NCBI GenBank assembly: GCA_030838475.1
Contig: JAUZFP010000100.1
Coordinates: 1-64,000 of the forward strand
Reading direction: 5' to 3'
Source of the DNA: Actinomycetota bacterium
GTDB taxonomy: Bacteria > Actinomycetota > Actinomycetes > Actinomycetales > Microbacteriaceae
DNA: 64,000 nt
Positions within the stretch are counted from its first letter, which is position 1. Each line of letters starts with the position of its first letter. Below the pieces are notes generated by a model. That model was not told where the DNA came from. It made no database searches and saw only the letters and a program-made list of their open reading frames with translations. This document shows positions 1-9,064 of this stretch, one piece after another. The position numbers were made by a program, and so were the translations under genes.

Positions 1-2
1 GC

Positions 3-818
3 GCCACCAGCGGTGTCGAGCTGAGCACGGTGACCGCACGGCACAACGGACGCAACGGCATCACCATCGAGGGCGGCGCTCTCGCGACCGGGCCCAACGC
101 GACCGGCGTGCCGGTGTCCACCTACGGCAATAACGGGGTGACGAACAGCAACGCGAGCGACAACGCGCACTACGGAATCGCGATCATCGGCGGAACCAAC
201 ATGCGGGTGGTCGGCAACACGGCCTCCAACGATGTCTCGGGCATCGTCGTCAGCGGCGCCGCGAGTGCGACCTCGGTGCGCAACAACCTGGTCGAACACT
301 CGTCGAAACAGGGCATAGTGCTCCGCAACGCCGGCACCAACACCCTGGTTCAGGGCAACACGATCGACGGCGCCGACATTGGCATCTATGCCAGGAACGC
401 CGGCGGCAACCTCGACCACAACACGATTCAGGATGTCTCGACCCACGGCATCGCGCTTGTGGGCGCGACCGGAGCATCCACCATCCAGAAGAACACTCTT
501 CAGGGCAGCGGCTACAGCGCGATCGACACCTCGCGCACCACGGGCACGGTTGTCGGGGTGAACGATGACCAGCACTGGATCAACACCAAACCGTTTAACG
601 TGGTGCTCGGCGCCATCTTCCAACCGCTCACGATCATGTGGATTGCTATTGCCTTCGTCGTGATCGTGAGTGCCATCGCGATGGCCGGGCGTCGGAAGAT
701 CGCGGCGCACCCCTACGCCAACATGGCGCCGCTCAGCTCCTTCACTCGGGGCATCGTGACGCCGGAAGAGGCGATGAACGAGCGTCGCGAGTACTGGTCC
801 CGACGGGGAGCCGCATGA
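3..818 (+). CDS. Right-handed beta-helix repeat membrane protein, 5' truncated by window edge
   Basis: The frame is open to the left edge, so the N-terminus lies outside the window; the GTG at 30 given in the ORF track is internal. The visible part is a chain of short Asn- and Gly-rich beta-helix coils of the NosD/pectate-lyase-like type (turns such as NNLVEHS, GNTIDG, HNTIQD). It is followed by one membrane helix (about LTIMWIAIAFVVIVSAIAM) and a basic cytoplasmic tail of about 50 residues. The fold is used for binding, cleaving or epimerising extracellular polysaccharide. The stop overlaps the next start as ATGA, so the pair is translationally coupled. Together with the downstream UDP-glucose dehydrogenase this suggests an exopolysaccharide locus. 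The exact activity cannot be told from sequence. Confidence 0.75.
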   Translation, partial: ATSGVELSTVTARHNGRNGITIEGGALATGPNATGVPVSTYGNNGVTNSNASDNAHYGIAIIGGTNMRVVGNTASNDVSGIVVSGAASATSVRNNLVEHSSKQGIVLRNAGTNTLVQGNTIDGADIGIYARNAGGNLDHNTIQDVSTHGIALVGATGASTIQKNTLQGSGYSAIDTSRTTGTVVGVNDDQHWINTKPFNVVLGAIFQPLTIMWIAIAFVVIVSAIAMAGRRKIAAHPYANMAPLSSFTRGIVTPEEAMNERREYWSRRGAA

Positions 819-1927
819 TCGGCGCGATGCGACGGCACCCCGTCCGGACGACGATCATCGCGACCCTGGCCGTGGTCCTCGTCATCGCGATCTCGTGGAC
901 GGTGGCCGCGACAAATTCCGAAGGCTGGAGGCATCCGGCGCGGGCAGGCGCGACTGCCGAACCGAGTGCCACGAAGCCGCCCACCACGCCAGCGCCTTCG
1001 CTTGCGGAGACTGGCTACTCGACGGTTGCGCTCGTCGCTCTCGCCTGCAAGCGGCCGACCGCGCGAGTCTCGACGGCCGGTGCCCTAACGACGGCACTCG
1101 CCGCCGCGCGAGCCGGAGATGTGATCGCTCTCGACGCCGGCAGCTACCGCGGCAACTTCGTCGCGACCGCCTCCGGAACTCCGACCTCGCCGATCACGCT
1201 GTGTGGCACCAGCGCGAGCATCCTCAATGGCGGCACCATCAAATCCGGCTACGTGCTCCACCTCGACGCGGCGAGCTACTGGCACCTCGAGGGTTTCGCG
1301 GTCACCAACGGTCAGAAGGGTGTTGTTGCAGACAAGACGACCGGCGCCGTGATCCAGGGGCTCACCGTCTCCGGGATTGGCGACGAGGGCATCCACCTTC
1401 GCGACTTCAGCTCCAACAACACCGTCGACGGCAACACGGTCACGAACACCGGGATGCTCAAGCCGAAGTACGGCGAGGGAATCTACATCGGTACGGCGAA
1501 GAGCAACTGGTGCAGCTTCAGCCAGTGCAGGGTCGACAACAGCGACCACAACACCGTCTCCCACAATCACATCTCCAACACGATGGCAGAAAGTGTCGAC
1601 ATCAAGGAGGGCACGACCGGCGGCGTCCTGAAGAACAACACGTTTGACGGGGCTGGGATGACGGCCGCCGACTCGTGGGTCGACGTCAAGGGAAACGGCT
1701 GGCTCATCGAAGACAACGTCGGCCGCGACGGTGTGAGCGACGGATTCCAGACCCACCAGATCCTCGACGGCTGGGGTTCCGGCAACGTCTTCGCGGGAAA
1801 CACCGCAGACGTCGCGGGAAGCGGGTTCGGATTCCACATCACGAGGCCGCTCGGCAACATCGTTCGCTGCAACAACACTGTCGCGGGCGCTCGACGAGGA
1901 CTCAGCAACATCGCCTGCACGCAATAA
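815..1927 (+). CDS. Secreted right-handed parallel beta-helix protein
   Basis: 370 residues. I place the start at the ATG at 815, which overlaps the previous stop (ATGA), rather than at 638 in the track; the extra upstream residues are out-of-frame sequence of the previous gene. The N-terminus is a basic start followed by one hydrophobic segment (TTIIATLAVVLVIAISW), a signal peptide or anchor, then a Pro/Thr-rich linker. The rest is a beta-helix with Asn ladders (NNTVDGN, HNTVSHN, KNNTFDG). The opening GDVIALDAGSY followed by a Gly-rich coil is typical of polysaccharide-lyase-like helices. Cys pairs late in the chain may form disulfides. It is probably exported and acts on a uronic-acid-containing polymer, an inference from its ugd neighbour. 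No catalytic residues were assigned. Confidence 0.75.
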   Translation: MIGAMRRHPVRTTIIATLAVVLVIAISWTVAATNSEGWRHPARAGATAEPSATKPPTTPAPSLAETGYSTVALVALACKRPTARVSTAGALTTALAAARAGDVIALDAGSYRGNFVATASGTPTSPITLCGTSASILNGGTIKSGYVLHLDAASYWHLEGFAVTNGQKGVVADKTTGAVIQGLTVSGIGDEGIHLRDFSSNNTVDGNTVTNTGMLKPKYGEGIYIGTAKSNWCSFSQCRVDNSDHNTVSHNHISNTMAESVDIKEGTTGGVLKNNTFDGAGMTAADSWVDVKGNGWLIEDNVGRDGVSDGFQTHQILDGWGSGNVFAGNTADVAGSGFGFHITRPLGNIVRCNNTVAGARRGLSNIACTQ

Positions 1928-1942
1928 CCGCACCCGAACCAT

Positions 1943-2023
1943 CCACGGCACCACCGACAGAACCATCGACAGAACACCCACAGCACCACCGACAGAACAT
2001 CCACAGCACCACCGACAAGATTC
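1943..2023 (+). repeat. Short direct repeats between beta-helix gene and ugd
   Basis: The core CCACxGCACCACCGACA occurs three times, starting at 1943, 1978 and 2001; the last two copies are exactly 23 bp apart. The rest of the 1928-2095 gap is C/A-rich and ends in the ugd ribosome-binding site. No hairpin or ORF was recognised. It could be slipped-strand expansion of former coding sequence. Confidence 0.6.
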
Positions 2024-2095
2024 ACCGCACTACCCAACCCGCCTCCCGTGAAATTCGGAGATCTCCACCCATCCCCCACGCACAAGGAGACCACC

Positions 2096-3517
2096 ATGAA
2101 CAACCCGGAAACCACGTTCCAACCGCCCATCGTCGAGCACCCACGGATGACCGTGATCGGCACCGGATACCTCGGCGCGACGCACGCGATCTGCATGGCC
2201 ATCCTCGGCTTCGACGTACTCGGCGTCGACGTCGACCAGCGCAAGATCGATCAGTTGAGTATGGGAATCGTTCCCTTCTTCGAACCCGGACTGCCCGAAC
2301 AGTTGGCGCTCGCACTGGCGTCCGGGCGTCTGCGATTTACGACGAGCTTCGATGAGGCCGCGGAGTTCGGGGACGTTCACTACATCTGTGTCGGCACCCC
2401 GCAGGCGCCGGGATCTGAGGCCGCCGACCTCACCTACGTGGACGCCGCGTTCACAGCGCTCGCCGGCCGGATCACCCGCAAGGCGCTCCTCGTCGGGAAG
2501 TCGACCGTGCCGATCGGCACCGCGCAGCGCCTGACAGCTCTCGTGGCCGAGACCTCGCCCCTCGGCACCGAACTCGAGGTTGCCTGGAACCCCGAGTTCC
2601 TTCGCGAGGGCTTCGCCGTGCAGGACACCCTCCACCCCGACCGCCTCGTCTTCGGTGTCGCGTCGTCGTGGGCGGAGCGACAGCTTCGCGCTGCCTTCCG
2701 TCCGATCCTCGAGGAAGACACCCCCCTCGTCGTCGCCGACCTCGCCACCGCCGAGCTGGTCAAGGTGGCCGCCAACTCGTTCCTCGCCACCAAGATCTCC
2801 TACATCAACGCGATGGCGGAGGTCTGCGAGGCCACCGGTGCCGACGTCAACCTCCTCGCGCTGGCCCTGGGCTACGACGCGCGGATCGGTTCGCGTTTCC
2901 TGAAGCCGGGACTGGGTTTCGGCGGCGGATGCCTGCCCAAGGACATCCGGGCATTCAAGTTCCGCGCCGAGCAACTCGGGGTCGGGCAGGCCGTCGCGTT
3001 CCTCGGCGAGGTGGATGCGATCAACCTTCGTCGTCGTTCGCGCACCGTCGACCTCATCCGCGAGTTGGCGGGTGGCGACCTCACCGGCGTTCGAGTCGCC
3101 GCTCTCGGCGCAGCGTTCAAACCCAACTCGGATGACGTCCGCGACGCGCCCGCCCTCGATGTCGCGCGGATGCTCTACCTGGAGGGAGCATCCGTTGTTG
3201 TCTTCGATCCTGAAGCCAACGAGAACGCGCACCGCGTGTATCCCGACCTCGACTATGCCGACTCGCTCACGGAAGCCGTCACCGGCGCGCACGTCGTCGC
3301 GCTCCTCACCGAGTGGGAACAGTTCACCGCCGCAGACCCCACCGTTCTCGGCCGCCTGGTCGCCTCAAAGAACGTTGTCGACGGGCGCCACGCGCTCGAT
3401 GCGGACCGTTACCGGGCCGCGGGTTGGGAGTATCGGGCGCTCGGCCGACCGGCCGCTCCGGAGACGGTCGTGCTCGCCGATCACGCTCGCGATTCGGTCG
3501 TCCTGCCCGCGCTGTAG
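2096..3517 (+). CDS. ugd: UDP-glucose 6-dehydrogenase (UDP-glucose/GDP-mannose dehydrogenase family)
   Basis: 473 residues. It oxidises UDP-glucose to UDP-glucuronate with two NAD+, in the cytoplasm, supplying glucuronate for surface polysaccharide. The start is the ATG at 2096, six bases after an AAGGAG site; the longer ORF start at 2048 has no such site. Visible features are the N-terminal Rossmann motif GTGYLG (about 22-27), CVGTP, the STVPIGT loop, WNPEFLREG, a central dimerisation helix, and the catalytic cysteine in GGGCLPKD (Cys279). The C-terminal UDP-binding domain carries GAAFKPNSDDVRDAP. A GDP-mannose dehydrogenase has the same fold, but the motifs fit the UDP-glucose branch. It follows two beta-helix surface proteins. 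Confidence 0.9.
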   Translation: MNNPETTFQPPIVEHPRMTVIGTGYLGATHAICMAILGFDVLGVDVDQRKIDQLSMGIVPFFEPGLPEQLALALASGRLRFTTSFDEAAEFGDVHYICVGTPQAPGSEAADLTYVDAAFTALAGRITRKALLVGKSTVPIGTAQRLTALVAETSPLGTELEVAWNPEFLREGFAVQDTLHPDRLVFGVASSWAERQLRAAFRPILEEDTPLVVADLATAELVKVAANSFLATKISYINAMAEVCEATGADVNLLALALGYDARIGSRFLKPGLGFGGGCLPKDIRAFKFRAEQLGVGQAVAFLGEVDAINLRRRSRTVDLIRELAGGDLTGVRVAALGAAFKPNSDDVRDAPALDVARMLYLEGASVVVFDPEANENAHRVYPDLDYADSLTEAVTGAHVVALLTEWEQFTAADPTVLGRLVASKNVVDGRHALDADRYRAAGWEYRALGRPAAPETVVLADHARDSVVLPAL

Positions 3518-3552
3518 CGGGAGTCCGCAATAGCGGACCGGGGGTTAGAGTT

Positions 3553-3595
3553 CTGCCGGGGCCCAGTGAAGACGGGCTTCCCGAAGCCCCGGCAG
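3553..3595. terminator. GC-rich hairpin between convergent ugd and tRNA-Leu
   Basis: A perfect 10-bp inverted repeat (CTGCCGGGGC / GCCCCGGCAG) with a 23-nt loop lies between the end of ugd and the 3' end of the minus-strand tRNA. There is no T-tract on either side, as is common for actinobacterial terminators. A bidirectional terminator is the simplest reading. Confidence 0.55.
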
Positions 3596-3617
3596 ACGCA
3601 CCTCAAGTTACACGCAG

Positions 3618-3691
3618 TACCCCGGCTGGGGCTCGAACCCAGACTTGGACGATTTTAAGTCGTCTGCCTCTGCCAATTGGGCTACCGGGGC
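3618..3691 (-). tRNA. tRNA with UAA anticodon (tRNA-Leu by anticodon), short variable arm
   Basis: On the minus strand a full 74-nt cloverleaf can be drawn: acceptor GCCCCGG / CCGGGGT (G-U at the end pair), D arm with GG in the loop, anticodon stem GACGA/TCGTC with loop CTTAAAA giving anticodon UAA, a 5-nt variable region, and T arm CTGGG-TTCGAGC-CCCAG. The discriminator base is A, as in leucine tRNAs, and CCA is not encoded. UAA reads UUA (Leu), a rare codon in this genome. Bacterial tRNA-Leu normally has a long variable arm; this one does not, so the isotype call rests on the anticodon and discriminator alone. Confidence 0.85.
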
Positions 3692-3783
3692 GCGCTGTAC
3701 TCCCGCGGTGGAGCTATGGCGATTGCATCGCAATCGCGCGACCCCAGCGCCGCCGGAGCTACGCTCCGACGGGCCAAGCCTAG

Positions 3784-5124
3784 CTACTTGGAAGCAGCGG
3801 CCGGCTTCGGGCGGGACGCGAACTCCTCGAACGCGGCACGCGGGTTATCGCGCGCGATGATTCCCGTCATGTCGCGACGGAGTAAGAAGTTGAGGATCCA
3901 GTTCGCGAAGACGCGAATCTTGCGCTCCCACATCGGGATGGCGAGGCCGTGGTAGCCACGGTGCATGAACCAGGCGATGATGCCCGTAAACGCGAGCTTG
4001 TTGCTCTGGAACACACCGATGTAGAGGCCGATGCCCGCGACGGCGCCCTGGTTCTTGTGGAAGTAGTCCCTCGGGTTCTCACCGCGAAGAGTTGCCGTGA
4101 GGTTCTTGGCGAGCAGCTTGCCCTGACGGACCGCGTGCTGTGCATTCGGCACGGTGAATCCGCCGACGCCGCCACCGGTGAGATCCGGAACCGCGCACAC
4201 GTCGCCGGCGCCCCATGCGTCCTCGACGACGTTGCCGTCGGCATCCTTGACGCGCAGGTCGGCCTGGACGGTGAGGCGACCGCGGTCGTCGGTGGGGAGG
4301 TCGGTGTTCTTGAGCATCGGGCTGGCCATGACGCCGGCGGTCCAGATGATCAGATCGGACTCGAATGACTCGCCGGTCGAGAGCTCGATCTTGCCGTCGA
4401 CGGCGGAGGTGAGCTGGGTCTCGAGGTGAACAATCGCCTGGCGCTCGGCGAGGTTCTTGAGCACCCAGTAGCTGGTCTTGAGCGACACCTCGGGCATGAT
4501 GCGTCCCATGGCTTCGATCAGGTGGAAGTGCGTGTCGTCGATGGTCAGCGCGGGGTAGTACGAGAGCAGCGACGAAGCGAAGCTTCGCAGCTCGCCGAAC
4601 GCCTCGATGCCCGCGAATCCGCCGCCGACGACAACTACGGTCAGCAGGCGGTCACGGGCGGGGCCGGCGGGCATCGTGGATGCTCGCTCGAAGTTGTCGG
4701 TGAGACGGTCACGGATGGAGATCGCCTCCTCGATCGTCTTGAGGCCGATCGCCTGGTCGGCGACACCCGGAATCGGGAAGGTGCGCGAGACGGATCCGGC
4801 GGTCACGACGACGATGTCGTAGCTCTCGACCCACGGGTCGCCGTCGCGAGGGGTGAAGGTCGCGGTCTTCGCGGTGTGATCGATGTTGGTGATCTTGGCC
4901 GAAACGACACGCGTGCTTGTCAGGTGGCGGCGGTGCGGAACCACGGCATGACGTGGCTCGATGGAGCCTGCGGCGACTTCGGGCAGGAACGGCTGGTAGA
5001 GCATGTACGGGAGCGGGTCAACCATCGTGACCTCGGCCTCGCCCTTGCGCAGCCATTTTTTTTCCAGCTTGAGGGCTGTGTAGAAACCGGCGTAACCGCC
5101 GCCGACGATCAGAATCTTGGGCAC
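3784..5124 (-). CDS. ndh: Type II NADH dehydrogenase (NAD(P)/FAD-dependent oxidoreductase)
   Basis: 446 residues. A single-subunit, non-proton-pumping NADH:quinone oxidoreductase, peripheral on the inner face of the membrane, feeding electrons from NADH to menaquinone. It has the FAD-binding motif GGGYAG at residues 8-13, the NADH-binding motif VVVGGGFAG near 165-175, and the second FAD contact GAGDVCAVP in the C-terminal half. The C-terminal stretch has hydrophobic segments suited to membrane attachment. The start is a GTG with AGGAG about ten bases upstream. It is separated by only 39 bp from the S8 protease gene above and is probably expressed alone or at the end of that run. The family identification is secure; quinone specificity is inferred. 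Confidence 0.9.
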   Translation of the reverse strand: MPKILIVGGGYAGFYTALKLEKKWLRKGEAEVTMVDPLPYMLYQPFLPEVAAGSIEPRHAVVPHRRHLTSTRVVSAKITNIDHTAKTATFTPRDGDPWVESYDIVVVTAGSVSRTFPIPGVADQAIGLKTIEEAISIRDRLTDNFERASTMPAGPARDRLLTVVVVGGGFAGIEAFGELRSFASSLLSYYPALTIDDTHFHLIEAMGRIMPEVSLKTSYWVLKNLAERQAIVHLETQLTSAVDGKIELSTGESFESDLIIWTAGVMASPMLKNTDLPTDDRGRLTVQADLRVKDADGNVVEDAWGAGDVCAVPDLTGGGVGGFTVPNAQHAVRQGKLLAKNLTATLRGENPRDYFHKNQGAVAGIGLYIGVFQSNKLAFTGIIAWFMHRGYHGLAIPMWERKIRVFANWILNFLLRRDMTGIIARDNPRAAFEEFASRPKPAAASK

Positions 5125-5163
5125 AGGAACAAGTCTCCTAGAGGGTGGTAGTCAGTAACAAAT

Positions 5164-6450
5164 CTAGTCCCTCCGGCGAAGTCTCCCGACCTGCCGCAGA
5201 GCGACCACGATCATGGCGATCGCCGCGAGCGCGAAGGCGAGAATCAGGGCAAGGGGCAACCCCACGTTCCGAAGCTGCGTCGGTGTCGGGTAGAGGATTC
5301 CCAGCGGATTCGTCGGGCCTGCAGCGACGTGTGACGGCGCGGCCGTCGAGCCGGAGGTCGGTGGTGTCGTCGGTGTCGCGGTTGGCTCGGCCCTGCGGTT
5401 GAGGTGGATCCACGCGGCCAGATCCCCCATCGGGTTCGCCTTCACGCTCGGTACGGTGTTCCGTACCGCGGCTGCCGCGTTGATCAGTCCGAACCCGTAG
5501 ATCGGATCGACGCCTTTTGCGCCGCGGTCGGTGGCCGTGGCGACGACCCGGTTGATCGCGTTGGCGCCCGTGATCCCCGGATGCGACGCCATGACGAGGG
5601 CAACCACCCCAGCAACGAGCGGGGTCGCTCCGCTGGTGCCCTCCCACTGCACGTAACCCCCGCCGGGAACCGCGCCGATCAGCTGCTCGCTGGGCGCGGA
5701 AACGCCGATCGTGATTCCCTGCGCGGATGCGTCGACGCTCGCCTTCTCGTTGCGATCGACGCCGGCAACGGTCAGCACGCCCGGCATTGTCGCCGGCGCC
5801 CCGACCTCATCCGTTCCGCTGCCCCGGTTGCCCGCGGCGGCGACGATCACGACGTTGTGCTGCATCGCGTAGAGGAACGCCTTGTCCCAGCTCTCCGGCC
5901 AGGCGAGGGTGTTGCGAGTCAGCGACATGTTGATGACGTTGGCGCCATGGTCGACGGCCCAGGTCACGGCCTCGGCGATCTGGTCATCCGAATTCGTCGC
6001 CGCGGCACCGAAACCGATCGAGATGCTCAGGATGTTTGCTTGTGGCGCGACCCCGATCAGTCCCGCGCCGCCCGATGTACCGCGACCGGCGGCGAGCGAG
6101 GCGACCATGGTCCCGTGGTTGCGCTCGTTCGCGTCGCCGACGGGCTTCTCGCCGTTGGATGCACCCTGACCCGAGTAGTCGATGCCGCCCGTCACCGCCC
6201 CGGCGAGGTCGGACACGGTGCCGTCGACGCCCGTGTCGATCACCGCGATCGTGATGCCTTTGCCCTCGGTCGTCGACCATGCGCTGCGGATCCCATACTG
6301 GTCGAGCCAGTACTCACCCGAGCGGATGTAGTCGGTGTGGACCACGCTGGGGACGACGGCCGCCGGGGCAATGGGCGCGCTCGCCCCAGACAGCAGCAGG
6401 ATGGCCGACGTCGCCGAGACCGCCGCAAGAGTCGCGGTGCGCACGTTCAC
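5164..6450 (-). CDS. S8 subtilisin-family serine protease, membrane-anchored (mycosin-like)
   Basis: 428 residues. I choose the GTG at 6450 because it overlaps the DUF501 stop as GTGA and puts a signal peptide directly at the N-terminus; the track start at 6477 would overlap that gene by 31 bp. The catalytic triad is visible: Asp72 in VIDTGVDG, His112 in NHGTMVAS, Ser273 in GTSGATPLVAG. The chain ends in a Thr/Pro-rich linker, one membrane helix (LALILAFALAAIAMIVVAL) and a short Arg-rich tail. This is the architecture of mycosins and related exported, membrane-tethered subtilisins. Mycosins normally work with type VII secretion, but no ESX gene lies nearby. Here the gene is coupled to a divisome-associated run (ftsB-like, DUF501), so a cell-envelope role is possible. 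The substrate is unknown. Confidence 0.85.
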   Translation of the reverse strand: MNVRTATLAAVSATSAILLLSGASAPIAPAAVVPSVVHTDYIRSGEYWLDQYGIRSAWSTTEGKGITIAVIDTGVDGTVSDLAGAVTGGIDYSGQGASNGEKPVGDANERNHGTMVASLAAGRGTSGGAGLIGVAPQANILSISIGFGAAATNSDDQIAEAVTWAVDHGANVINMSLTRNTLAWPESWDKAFLYAMQHNVVIVAAAGNRGSGTDEVGAPATMPGVLTVAGVDRNEKASVDASAQGITIGVSAPSEQLIGAVPGGGYVQWEGTSGATPLVAGVVALVMASHPGITGANAINRVVATATDRGAKGVDPIYGFGLINAAAAVRNTVPSVKANPMGDLAAWIHLNRRAEPTATPTTPPTSGSTAAPSHVAAGPTNPLGILYPTPTQLRNVGLPLALILAFALAAIAMIVVALRQVGRLRRRD

Positions 6451-6962
6451 GACGCCGCCAGTCCGTAGTCGGCGCACTCACAGACGAGCGGACTCCAGGC
6501 TGCCCGCTCGAGGGCGAGGTCGCCGATCGGGTTCAGTCCGGGGCCCGCGGCAAGGGTGTGAGCGACAAGCGCGTGCAGGCACTTCACTCGGGTCGGCATC
6601 CCGCCGGCGGATATTCCGTCGAGCTCTTCGACGAATTCGATGCCGTTGCGGTCGTCCAGATACGACTGGTGTGCGAGCAGGTATGCGGCGCCGATGTCGC
6701 CGGTGAGAAGTTCGGCAAGCTCCGGCATCACGCCGTTCGCTTCGAGAGTCGACACGGCAGCGGTCGCCGCCGGGTGCGACAGGTAGTAGAGAGTCGGAAA
6801 CGGGGTTCCGTCGGCCAGGCGAGGCGAGGTCGACACCACCGTCGGGGCACCACAGACGCAGCGCGCGGCGATCCCGATCACGTCGCGCGCCGGACGCCCG
6901 AGCTGCGCAGACACGGTCGCAATGTCGAGCTCGGATGGCGGATCAAACGGTGGTCTGGTCAC
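6447..6962 (-). CDS. DUF501 family protein
   Basis: 171 residues. Conserved actinobacterial family of unknown biochemical role, usually found next to a DivIC/FtsB-like gene and eno, as here. The protein has several Cys residues (RCVCGAP near 35-40, VKCLH, VCECADYG at the C-terminus) that could bind metal, and no membrane segment. The start is a GTG 6 bp after the FtsB-like stop, and the stop overlaps the protease start, so the three genes form an operon downstream of eno. Confidence 0.85.
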   Translation of the reverse strand: MTRPPFDPPSELDIATVSAQLGRPARDVIGIAARCVCGAPTVVSTSPRLADGTPFPTLYYLSHPAATAAVSTLEANGVMPELAELLTGDIGAAYLLAHQSYLDDRNGIEFVEELDGISAGGMPTRVKCLHALVAHTLAAGPGLNPIGDLALERAAWSPLVCECADYGLAAS

Positions 6963-6968
6963 TCGTCG

Positions 6969-7514
6969 TCACTTGGTCGGGGTCGGAGTCGGGGTGGAGC
7001 CCGGACCGGGAACGGTGGTGGGCGAAACCAGTTCGCTCTTGGTCTCCGTCGAGAGGCCCGCCTTGAGGATCGAAGATGTCAGGGACTGCACCCAGTCGAT
7101 CTGCGTGGTCTGGATGTGCTTGCTGATCGGGGCGGTCTCCGTGCCGAACCCGGTACCGGACTCCGGGATCACCAGGAAGCTGTACTCGCCCGGAAAGACA
7201 AACAGGAGTCGATTGCGTGCCTGCGCCTCGATATAGGCGGGGTCATCCCAACGCGCGACCTGGCCTTTGAGGCTCGAGACCTCGTGCTTCTGCGCCTCGA
7301 CCGACTTCTGCAGGTTCGCGATCTCGCTTCGCTGCTGGATGAGCAGCTTGAGCGACGGGGCAAGCACGATGACTCCGAGCACGAGTAGTCCCAGCATCAT
7401 GATCGTGAAACTCGACAGCCGGATATTGCTGAGCCAACGCTCCGGTGCGGACCCGTCGGGCATCCTGACGGGAACGCGCACCTTTACGGGGCGCCGCTTT
7501 CGTCTCGCAGCCAT
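6969..7514 (-). CDS. Septum formation initiator (FtsB/DivIC family)
   Basis: 181 residues. A bitopic membrane protein of the divisome that pairs with FtsL and FtsQ-type partners. It has a basic cytoplasmic N-terminus (RRKRRPVKVRV), one membrane helix (FTIMMLGLLVLGVIVLAPSL, about 36-56), then a coiled coil (QQRSEIANLQKSVEAQKHEVSSLKGQV) and the family motif DDPAYIEAQARNRLLFVFPGE. The remaining approximately 60 residues are Thr/Pro-rich and probably disordered. It lies 3' of eno on the same strand and 5' of DUF501, which is the usual actinobacterial order. Confidence 0.9.
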   Translation of the reverse strand: MAARRKRRPVKVRVPVRMPDGSAPERWLSNIRLSSFTIMMLGLLVLGVIVLAPSLKLLIQQRSEIANLQKSVEAQKHEVSSLKGQVARWDDPAYIEAQARNRLLFVFPGEYSFLVIPESGTGFGTETAPISKHIQTTQIDWVQSLTSSILKAGLSTETKSELVSPTTVPGPGSTPTPTPTK

Positions 7515-7672
7515 ACAGCGATGTTAACTGCTTGTTTGGCGCCGCCGCCCCTGCGGCGCCAGCGCGCCCGGGAAGCGACTCTGCGGCGCAATGCGCCTTG
7601 AGTAGCTTGACTCGGCTTCGCCTCGCGGGGCGCATTACATCGCATTCGGGCGATCCGATCAGCGCAAACTCC

Positions 7673-7696
7673 GGTCGCTGAGCTTGTCGAAGCGAC

Positions 7697-7697
<1 letters not shown>
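7673..7697. repeat. Family C palindromic repeat (possible eno terminator)
   Basis: A 25-nt element with 7-bp inverted arms (GGTCGCT / AGCGACC) around GAGCTTGTCGA. It touches the last base of the eno stop codon. Diverged copies occur at 27183-27222 (GGTCCCTGAGCTTGTCGAAC). Its position fits a transcription stop for eno, but it also behaves as a dispersed repeat. The rest of the gap (7515-7672) is GC-rich and shows no gene. Confidence 0.65.

Positions 7698-9064
<1,367 letters not shown>

Noticed and set aside
1085-1981. 298-residue ORF antisense to the second beta-helix protein
   Set aside because: Shadow of a real gene; Val/Asp-rich translation without any domain.
2030-3292. 420-residue ORF antisense to ugd
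   Set aside because: Mirror ORF of a firmly identified gene; charged low-complexity translation, no motif. Typical of high-GC DNA.
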